Positions 56,431-64,000 of a stretch of DNA of 64,000 nucleotides are shown here, one piece after another (within the stretch, counting starts at the first letter, position 1; every line of letters begins with the position of its first letter). The stretch lies in the NCBI GenBank assembly GCA_021234155.1, contig JAJEKV010000010.1, positions 19,877,418 to 19,941,417 on the forward strand, in the 5' to 3' direction. A program made the translations under genes and the position numbers. The stretch comes from Isoetes taiwanensis (Eukaryota > Streptophyta > Lycopodiopsida > Isoetales > Isoetaceae). The notes beneath the pieces were generated by a model. It worked only from the letters and a program-made list of their open reading frames with translations, searched no databases and was not told the origin of the DNA.

Positions 56431-56562
56431 GGTCGGAACGCTAGCAAGGAGACCATGGAGTTGGAGTCGGGAGCCGAGAACCAGCTGGCGGTTTCGAGCG
56501 ACCACGTTGGAGGCGAGGAGGAAGAATCGGCATGGGCGGCCTTCTTTGGGCTTCTGTTCGAG
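56431..56562 (+). other. Isolated GC-rich exon near the right end of the element
   Basis: Exactly 132 bp (44 codons, phase 0) lie between a pyrimidine-rich acceptor (TTGTTGTTTTCACAG) and a strong donor (GAG|GTAAGTGAG). It reads METMELESGAENQ-like acidic sequence (SKETMELESGAENQLAVSSD) and ends AWAAFFGLLFE. G+C is much higher than the flanks. It looks like a captured host exon; source gene not recognised. Confidence 0.55.
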
Positions 56563-56639
56563 GTAAGTGAGAGCATAGTGCTAGGATTCTGCCTCTCAAT
56601 TTCGTTGCCTCTCCGCTATCTCTCTGCTCTGTGAATTTT

Positions 56640-58089
56640 GTTGCATTTCAAAGAACCATTGGATTCTTAGTGCAAATCGTCTAAGTGCAATAAGTTATCT
56701 TGTTTTTCAAATAACCATTGGATTCTTAGTGCAAATCGTTAGAAAGAACCATTGGATAAGATAAATTAGATACAATTAAAACCATTGGATGACGTGGATA
56801 ACTATTGGATCGCCTATAGCTTAACCTTAGTACCAACTAGATATAGGCATGGTTTAATGGTGTTCCACTAATGATATCCAAAATGGGGGGATAATGTTAG
56901 GATATTATGTAGTCTTGCCATTTTATAATGCTTGGGGATTTTTGCAATGGTCCTATATATTCCTCATAGACAATTACATCTCAAATTCTTAATGGTCTAA
57001 ATTATACCAAGATGTAGGAATGGTTTAATGGTGTTCCACTAACGATATCCAAAATGGGGAATAATATTAGGATATTGCATGGTCTTGCCATTTTAATGCT
57101 TGGGGATTTGTTGCAATGGTCCTTTCCTCCATGAAGAAATACATCTCACAATTCTTAATGGTTTGTTATGCAAAAATGTAGGCGTGGTTTAATGGTCTTT
57201 CTCTAACAATAACTTCTTTCCTTCTAACAATATCCAAAATGTTAGGATATTGTTAGGATTTTGCGTGGTCCTATGACATTAATGCTTAGGGATTTGTTGC
57301 AGCGGTCCTGCACCCCCTCAAGGAATACAAATCACATTCTTGATGGTTTTGTTATGCAAAAATAGGCGTTAAGTAATTGAAGTAGTTGAAGTAACTTGTC
57401 TTACATGGAATACTAGTATAAGGACATGTGATCGCACGTGCATCACATGTAGCAAATCAAGTACTGGCCCCTACCACTATAAAGACCCGTGATATGGAAG
57501 GATACGACATGTAGACAATCAAGTATTCTTTCCTACTTCTATAAAGACATGTGACAATAGAAGTATTACACATGTCGTAATTCATGTATTCTTTCCTACA
57601 ATGCCTTAGCAAATAAAGTACTCGTCCTACTACCATAAAGACATGTGACATGGAAGCATACGACATGTAGAGAATCAAGTATTCTTTCCTACTTCTATAA
57701 AGACATGTGACAATAGAAGTATTACACATGTTGTAATTCATGTATTCTTTCCTACAATGCTTTAGTAAATAAAGTACTCTGTCCTACTACTATAAAGACA
57801 TGTGAATGGAAGCATAGGACATGTAGAGAATCAAATATTCTTTCCTACATCTATAAAGACATGTGACAAATGTAATTATTAGACATGTAGAAATTCAAGT
57901 ATTCTTTTCCTACGGTGGATTGTATTATAAAATGACGTGTCAAAATAGAGGAAACAACAAAACAACAAAGTGGATGTTTTAGTCCACCAAAAAAAAGAAC
58001 ACCATTATTGAACAAAACCATACCTCCACAAATCCACATGTAGGATTCTTTGAAAACAGGACATGTAGACCTACCAAAACTGATGTTTT
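56640..58089. repeat. Right subterminal repeat region
   Basis: Two arrays. At about 56850-57350, three copies of a block of about 165 bp (GGTTTAATGGTGTTCCACTA, ATATCCAAAATG, CTTGGGGATTTGTTGCAATGGTCCT). At about 57440-57920, four to five copies of a block with TATTCTTTCCTAC, TATAAAGACATGTGAC and GACATGTAGA. ACATGT recurs as in the left subterminal region. Confidence 0.75.
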
Positions 58090-58120
58090 CCACAGTGGAC
58101 CAAAAACCGGGGTGAGTGTG
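58090..58120. repeat. Right terminal inverted repeat of the 33.7-kb element
   Basis: Ends GGACCAAAAACCGGGGTGAG TGTG; followed by the target duplication CCA at 58121-58123. Confidence 0.85.
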
Positions 58121-61100
58121 CCACGGGTGGTCATCTTCACAGTTGAGAGCGTGCCAGAGCGGGTGGCCATCCTGCGTCAGGGCCGGAAGTTGAAGGGGAC
58201 GGCTCTGTACGTTGACCGGGACTTGACCCCAAAGACAAAGAAGAGACCAAGGCGTGAGCTGGCCAAAGTCGTGGACCGCCGCAGACATGGAGGGGCGGCG
58301 AGGGGCTGGTCCGGGAAGGATGCGCCAATTCGACCAAACAAGGGATGCAGGCACTCCGGCCCCTCGAGTCCCCTCTGAGGGGGCCCCAGCGGCACAGGCA
58401 TCCACATCTTCCGCTCCCCCTGGGACCACCACTACCACCGGACCTGAAGTGGCGATGCATGCCACTAAATAGGGATCGTGCCTCGTGTGGTATCCCGGAA
58501 TTGCCCGGGCTTTCCATGGCGTAAGGGGCGAGCCTCAATTCCGCCGCCATGGACATGGACCTTATCTTCCTCATGGAAACATGGGAACATGCTTTGGTCA
58601 CAAAGCTACCCGATTTGCCGGGATACCAGCGCTACTCGCGTCTTCAATGAGTGCACCGGAAACGAGGACACGGGAGGAATTGCGTGTTATTACCGTGACT
58701 TTGGCCCAATCGGTCTCCCCCGTAAGGCGTAAAGGCACAACAGATAACCTGTGGGTACGAAAGTGCGCATCGATGGCAGCCCTCTCTTTGTGGCGGCTTG
58801 CTACTTCCCACATGCCGAGAGCAACTTTTACCACACGACTTGATGTGGATTGTGCAGAGCCCTATGTCGATCTATATGATGACATACGCCAGCATGCATA
58901 ATTGGGCAAGGTCATGTTGCTTGGAGATTTCACGCGCCAGCACAGGTGCAGAGCAGATCCCAAAATTCGCACCTCTAGCCGAGGATATGTTGCAAATGGA
59001 CCCCGCAGAGATGGTTTGGCCATAAGGCCGATGACGTGACCCGATGACACGCAGATGGGCCACCGCCGCTGTCGGGCAAGATCTTTGACCCGGTCATTTG
59101 CAATGGCGGGCACAAAGGGTCGCCCTCCACCGCTTCACTTGTAGACGTGGAGAACCAGGGGCGTGCACGCTGTGGTGGATTACGTGCATAGCAGACGAGC
59201 AATGCCTACACTTGATCACTGCGCCAGCAGTTCGGGACAGTGGCCGGGACGAGGAAGTAGACTCCACCATCAGCCCCCGTTTTGCATAGATAGATTGGCG
59301 AGCCAACCGAGCACCCATTGCCCCAACACCCCATGTACCCACGGTTAAGGCCCGACTATGATCATGCGGCGGTCTATGCGAGGATGCTTGAGCATGAGTC
59401 TGCGGGAGTGCCGCAACTCCCCACACTTCAACAGCCAGACGCCCGGTGAACCAGCTCTCTTCCGAGGGTAGGGGACAGATGCTTTGGGAGAGACCGCCTC
59501 TCGACGATCCACGGGGCTGCAACCACCTTCCCCGCAATCACCGGGTTCGATGATCTAATGTCGGGAGTTGAAACGATGGTTCGGGCCAAGTCTTTGGACC
59601 CCACCATTCGCCCAAGCAGCCGTCCGTCAATACCGCTCCTTCCTCAAGACCAAGAAAGCCGGTACTTTATGAGCACCAAAGAACAGATGCTTGGTCTTCT
59701 AGACCGCCACCCTAGGGCCTTCGGAGAAAGGTCTTGAGTAAGCCCCGCACTGCCCCACAAGAAATATTACCCCGAACAATGGGTGAGATACTTGCAGCAG
59801 TGTGATGACCCAATGGAAAGCCGCACCCGCACCTCCCAGACGGGCCTAGCAATCGGTCATTATTGAAGGGGATGTCATAATGGGGCGACGCCTCGCTAAC
59901 GGGAAGGGCAGATTTGGATGGTATGCGTGCAGAGCTTCTCAAGTGGGCGGGCCCCCAATGGTGCCGGTTCTCCAAAGACTCTTCAACAGGGGCATTGCAA
60001 GAAGGCTTCCCCACTTTGGACTACGAGTAGAGTTGTGCCCATATACAAAGCAGGGGACCCCCACAGCCCAGCCAACTATCATTACCATTATGGTCGGGAT
60101 TCGCTCTTTGCCAAGTTGCTTGCGGGATTCTTGGCGGCGATTGACACTTTGGGCAGAGGATGGAGAAGTGCGGGCTCAAGACGCCTTGTAAAGCTTAGCC
60201 CGGCATTCTACTATTGACCATATCTTCACTCTGCGAACACTCATAGAGGATAGCCGAATCGGCCTTGAATCATCTTGTTGCTTTGTGGATTTCGCAAAGG
60301 CTTTTGACGCGTTGCCTCGGGATAAGTTGTGGGACAGATTGAGATTTAGCTAGGGACCCCTGGCCGACTTGCGAGAATGCTATATACGAACTATAATGAG
60401 GCTTGCTCGGTCGTCTCACACCATCGGAGGAGCCCGTTGTTAGTAGCATTTGGGTGCGCCAAGGCTGCCCTCTATCCCCGACGCTCTTCTGGGCTTGTAC
60501 ATTGACCAGCTAGAAGAATGGCTAGTCGAAAGCACTGGGAGGCGCCAGTTGATGCACCACATAATCCGCAACTCATATATGCCGATGATGTTGGCCTGCC
60601 GCATATACCGGAAGGAGGACATGCAACGCCACCGGATGCTTTGGACACTTTCTCGCCAATTTATCGACATGAGAGTTAACTTGGCCAAGACAAGGGTGTC
60701 AGCTGGTCCCATCATCTCTCAAGCACCCACGCCTTCCCTCATTCACTTACCGGGGGGTGTAGTGGAGGTGGCTCGGGTCTTATAAGTATTTGGGCATTGA
60801 GTTTTCTACTACCACACACTGGGATGCATCCATCGTTACGGGTCACCGCAGCCGGAAAGCCCTCAGATGCAATGCAAAACAACAAATACAAGGCGAGTCA
60901 GATGCATGGGGTCACCAGCACACTTGTTCAGTGGCCTTGGTTGAACGGGTCCTCCTCTATGGGGCGTATGTGGGGGCCGGTGATATCCCTCACCACTTGG
61001 AACGATCTAGAGCAGTACGTAAAGCTTTCTTGGCCGGGCACCGGGAGTGAAATCCACGGTCCCATATCGATCTTGCTCCAAGAGACAGGCTTCCTTCCAT

Positions 61101-61985
61101 TCTGAGGGGGCGCTACTGAACGTCACATTATTTACTTCCGTAAGGTGGTGGCTATGGATGAAGCCCGGCTGCCCAACCTTGCTTTGCAAAGGGCGATGGG
61201 CCCGCAAATGACTCAAAGCCCTGGCTGGAAAGACAAGCAAGCCCAGGTGGTTCTCGCTATGGAATGTGCAGCACACGATGTGGACCGGTGCATACACCGA
61301 AGGAACGCTACGCTGCCTTGAAGCAAGATTTTGGATGCTTGCTTCATGGCCAAGCTTTGGGATGCAGAGGCCCCGTCACATGTCAAGGTGGCAAATTATC
61401 GACAATGAAAGTTAATCCCATGCTCACGAGGGCCCACACCACCACCTGCGCACCCATCTACCCATGAAAAAGCGCAGGGTGATTGCTTCCATTCAAGCAT
61501 GGTGCACACCACCTCCGCATTGAGACGGGGAGATGGATTCGGGAGCCGCGCGGAGGACAGAGTCCGGCTGGCCGCCAACAGAGCGCCATTGAGGATGAAA
61601 GTCACGCCCTCCGTGCCTCGTCCGGTCACGGGCATATCCGGCTCGGTATGCTCGGTTAGTTGTGCCCCATCGAGGCCTTGTATGAGCTAACGAGCACGGC
61701 CTCTCAGAGGGTTTGTTGGGATCAGACCTCCGGGAGGTAATGGATCTGTGACTCGTTATGCCCCCCTCGTCCGACATTAACCTCATTTGTACTTGTGATT
61801 ATGTATATAATCTGCGGCGATGTCAAAGATCCTTATTGCTACTAAGGTTTTTCCTAAAACCCTTGGGTGGGGGTTTTTAATCTCGGTAGTAATTTCTCGC
61901 TGCTCTCTCTCTTTGTACTTGGGTCCCATAGGCCAGTTGGTCTCCGTGGACGATAAAATCATATTCTATTCTATTCTATTCTATA
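58121..61985 (+). mobile_element. LINE A, right part: end of ORF1, decayed ORF2, 3' tail
   Basis: ORF1 resumes as RVVIFTVESVPERVAILRQG then RKLKGTALYVDRDLTPKTKK, the usual C-terminal domain. ORF2 is broken by many shifts. An endonuclease-like start (DLIFLMETWEHALVTKLPD, GGIACYYRD) lies near 58555-58700. RT blocks are VVPIYKAGDPHSPANY (about 60030), FVDFAKAFDALPRDKLWDRL (about 60290) and LLGLYIDQLEEWLVESTGR (about 60490). A late block reads ERVLLYGAYVG and VRKAFLAGHRE (about 60950). The 3' end has TTGGTCTCCGTGGACGATAA and an (ATTCT)n tail at about 61960-61980, after which LINE B resumes. Confidence 0.85.
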
Positions 61986-64000
61986 TTTAAAATTGGATTT
62001 TGCTAAAGCTTATGATAGTGTGAAGTGGACTTTCTTGGATGCCATGCTTTTGAAATTGGGATTTGGGTCTGGTTTTCGATGCATAAAATGTTGATTTCTG
62101 CTAAGGGGGTAGTATTGTATCATGGAGAACCATTGGTGCTTTTTCCAATTGAACGTGGAATAAGGCAAGGTTGCCCTCCCATAGACCGATTGGTCTCCGT
62201 GGACGATAAAAGTACCTTCCTTTAGCTCCTTTTTTGTTTACTCTAGTGGCAGAAGGACTTTCGCAATTATTGCATGAGGCTGAAAAGGATGGTTTGGTAA
62301 AGGGATTATTATTGGTGGAAGGTGAACAGGTTTTGGTTAATCAGACCTTCTTGCTAGTGGATGGTGAAAAGAATAATGTGCAGATAATCAAAAAGATTTT
62401 GGATATATTTTCAATTGCATCTGGTTGTCTCCTTAATTGGGCTAAGTGTAGTGCCTTATGGGTGGGGAAGGAAGCAGTTCCGCATTTTTTATATGAGTAT
62501 GCCTGGAAGGTTGTTTTACCATCTGCAAAGACAAAGCTTCTAGAAGTCCCCTTTGGTCTAGATATTGACATGAATGAAGCATGGGATGAAATTATCTTAA
62601 ATTTACAAAGGCAACTGATTTGGTGGAGAGGTTCAAAGTTATCCTTGGCAGGTAGAATTCAAGTAGCTAAGTCAGTATTGAACAATACGCATATTTATTT
62701 GGTTTCGGTTTATTGGCTCCAGCTTCTAAGTTTGCAGAGATAAAAAAGATTATAAGAGATTTTGTATGGTGTACCGATCAAGGAGGCACTGTGAAGATGG
62801 CGTGGAAGAAATGTATGTTGTTTAAACAACAAGGAGGACTTGGTATGTTGGATCTTTCTTTACAGGGTAAGTTCTTAGCTTCTAAGCTATTGTTCAGTTT
62901 GTTGAAAGATGATTGTGCATCACTAGGTATGAAGTTACTTAAACAATCAGTAAAGAAGTGTATGGTTTTTCATAAGCGAGGTATGAGAATTGAGCTCCCT
63001 TGGGCATTGTTATATCCATTGAAAGCTTATTCACATGCCTCTCCAGTACTGAAAGGCTTGCTTTGGGCCTGGAAGGTAGTCCAGCAGGTGATTACATTTG
63101 ATTGGGAAGCTTGTCTCCAGGCATCTTCCCCCTTTCTGTGGTTGCCTTTGTATACTCATGGACAGCTACACCCAGTTGTAGAATTTATGTATGTGCATTC
63201 CCAAGCGAGGTGAAGGAGAGCATGTATTATTTCTATTGAACAGTGGTATTTTGGTATTGACATTGCTCCTTGGCAATGGTTTCAGGAGACATATGGATTG
63301 TTGGATAAAGATATCACTATATGGGCTTATGTAGCAAGTGCTCTTCCTCTAATTAAGAAGGTGGGTACCAAGAGATGCTGGAACTTTGTTCAAGGTATTA
63401 AAGAAGGCAAGAAGCTAGTAAGTTCATGCTACAGATTGCTTACCTCCTCAAGTATTTTATCACCTTCTCGAAAATGGCACTTACAGACTTTGCCTTCTCA
63501 ATGGCAATCCATCTGGACCCTTGTTTGGTCTAAACATAATCCTCCAAAGGTAAATGTTCTACTTTGGCAGGTGATTCATCGCTCTTTGAGAGTTAATCAG
63601 ATGGTTCATCGCTTTAAGCCGGGAGTAAGCCCACTTTGCCCAATATGTGAGCGGTGCATTGAAACATTTGAGCACTGTTTATATTTGTGTGCAGAGCTGA
63701 GTAGTCTTAGGTCCTGGCTGCATTCTCTTTTTGGAGTATCTTTGGATAGTCAGCACTTTCTTTTGGGTATTTATCCAAATCAGTGGACTGCTTCTAAAAG
63801 GATTGCATTTCACATGGCAAAGTCTTGGCTAATATGGAGTGTATGGAAGCGAAGGCGAAGAAAGGTTTTTTATGATAAGCGTATTTCTTCTCAGGTGGTG
63901 CTTCAAGAAATTCGTAAGAAGTTGTATAATTGCTTTCAGATCTCCAATTGGCCTCCAATATGGAGTGATCATCTAAAAGTGTTTGATGCTTCAGGGACAT
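61986..64000 (+). mobile_element. LINE B, right part (L1-type ORF2), runs off the window
   Basis: ORF2 resumes with LKLDFAKAYDSVKWTFLDAM, then RGIRQGCPP (followed by a foreign insert), LAPFLFTLVAEGLSQLLHE, LLNWAKCSALWVGKEAV, LSLAGRIQVAKSVLNN and DFVWCTDQGGTVKMAWKKC. The C-terminal zf-RVT-like zinc region is at about 63480-63700 (WHLQTLPSQWQSIWTLVWS; CPICERCIETFEHCLYLC). In place of the catalytic Asp pair the sequence reads FLLVDGEKNN. Stop or frame changes lie near 62700 and 63211 (TGA, probably from CGA). Confidence 0.9.
62180..62219 (+). mobile_element. About 40-bp micro-insertion of LINE A 3' end into LINE B
   Basis: Between GCPP and LAPFLF of the LINE B RT lies ATAGACCGATTGGTCTCCG then TGGACGATAAAAGTACCTT. 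This matches the 3' terminus of LINE A near 61930 (ATAGGCCAGTTGGTCTCCG, TGGACGATAAAATC). Removing it, with a CC/CCT overlap as target duplication, rejoins the RT frame. It is an extremely 5'-truncated LINE copy. Confidence 0.75.

Larger units (their letters stand above)
24377..58120. mobile_element. 33.7-kb CACTA-like insertion with inverted termini
   Basis: The left end reads CACACTGACCCCGA then TTTTTGGTCCACAGT; the right end, reversed, reads CACACTCACCCCGG then TTTTTGGTCCACTGT. About 27 of 31 bases match. CCA flanks both sides (24374-24376 and 58121-58123). Without the insertion and one CCA, LINE A ORF1 is continuous: ...QRPDRP then RVVIFTVESV. A 3-bp duplication, repeats just inside both ends and a CACTA-accessory-like gene point to the CACTA (En/Spm) superfamily, although the termini start CACAC instead of CACTA/G. 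Cargo includes a spliced decayed gene (27.3-30.6 kb), a satellite palindrome with a gypsy insertion (31.1-49.1 kb), more decayed coding pieces (51.1-54.9 kb) and lone exons. No complete transposase was found. Confidence 0.8.

Overview
The window looks like nuclear DNA of a land plant. It has a spliced plant-type laccase gene with the usual plant exon sizes, plant L1-type LINEs, a plant Ty3/gypsy element with two CCHC knuckles and an extra RNase H, plant TATA boxes and telo-box repeats (AAACCCTA). Intergenic DNA is AT-rich and most coding sequence is decayed. A seed-free vascular plant (fern or lycophyte) seems the best guess, but nothing here fixes the species.

Region 1 (1-6.65 kb) is the most unusual. 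One spliced plus-strand gene copy (1464-5363) would encode about 1,180 residues. It begins with the histone H3 tail sequence ARTKQTAR, followed by a basic nuclear-localisation stretch, a ParB-like domain, a domain with the layout of an N6/N4 DNA methyltransferase but no DPPY motif, and an acidic tail. It is broken by four in-frame TAA/TAG codons and one frameshift. Introns and flanks carry at least ten copies of a short palindrome seen nowhere else in the window. Beside it on the minus strand lie two small genes that are paralogs of each other, each with a TATA box.

Region 2 (6.65-23.5 kb) is mostly intergenic. It holds tandem duplications, a telo-box hairpin repeat family, a broken hypothetical gene (12.84-13.53 kb), a laccase pseudogene (14.35-16.54 kb) destroyed by an 860-bp TIR element and an internal deletion, a decayed proline-rich ORF (17.3-18.3 kb) and a Mutator-like MITE (20.36-20.81 kb).

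Region 3 (23.5-64 kb) is one nested stack. An L1-like LINE (LINE B) is split at about 23.70/61.99 kb by a second, GC-rich LINE (LINE A). LINE A is split within ORF1 by a 33,744-bp insertion (24,377-58,120) with 31-bp inverted termini and a CCA target duplication; joining the flanks restores the ORF1 reading frame. The insertion has CACTA-like traits: 3-bp target duplication, subterminal repeats, and a multi-exon gene resembling CACTA accessory proteins. It also holds isolated exons, a miRNA-like foldback, and a 6-kb palindrome whose arms end in a 19-bp satellite. An 11.2-kb gypsy element, flanked by CTAGG, sits inside that satellite.

In time order: LINE B, then LINE A, then the 33.7-kb element with its satellite palindrome, then the gypsy element. 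Some frameshifts in the repeats may be assembly errors.
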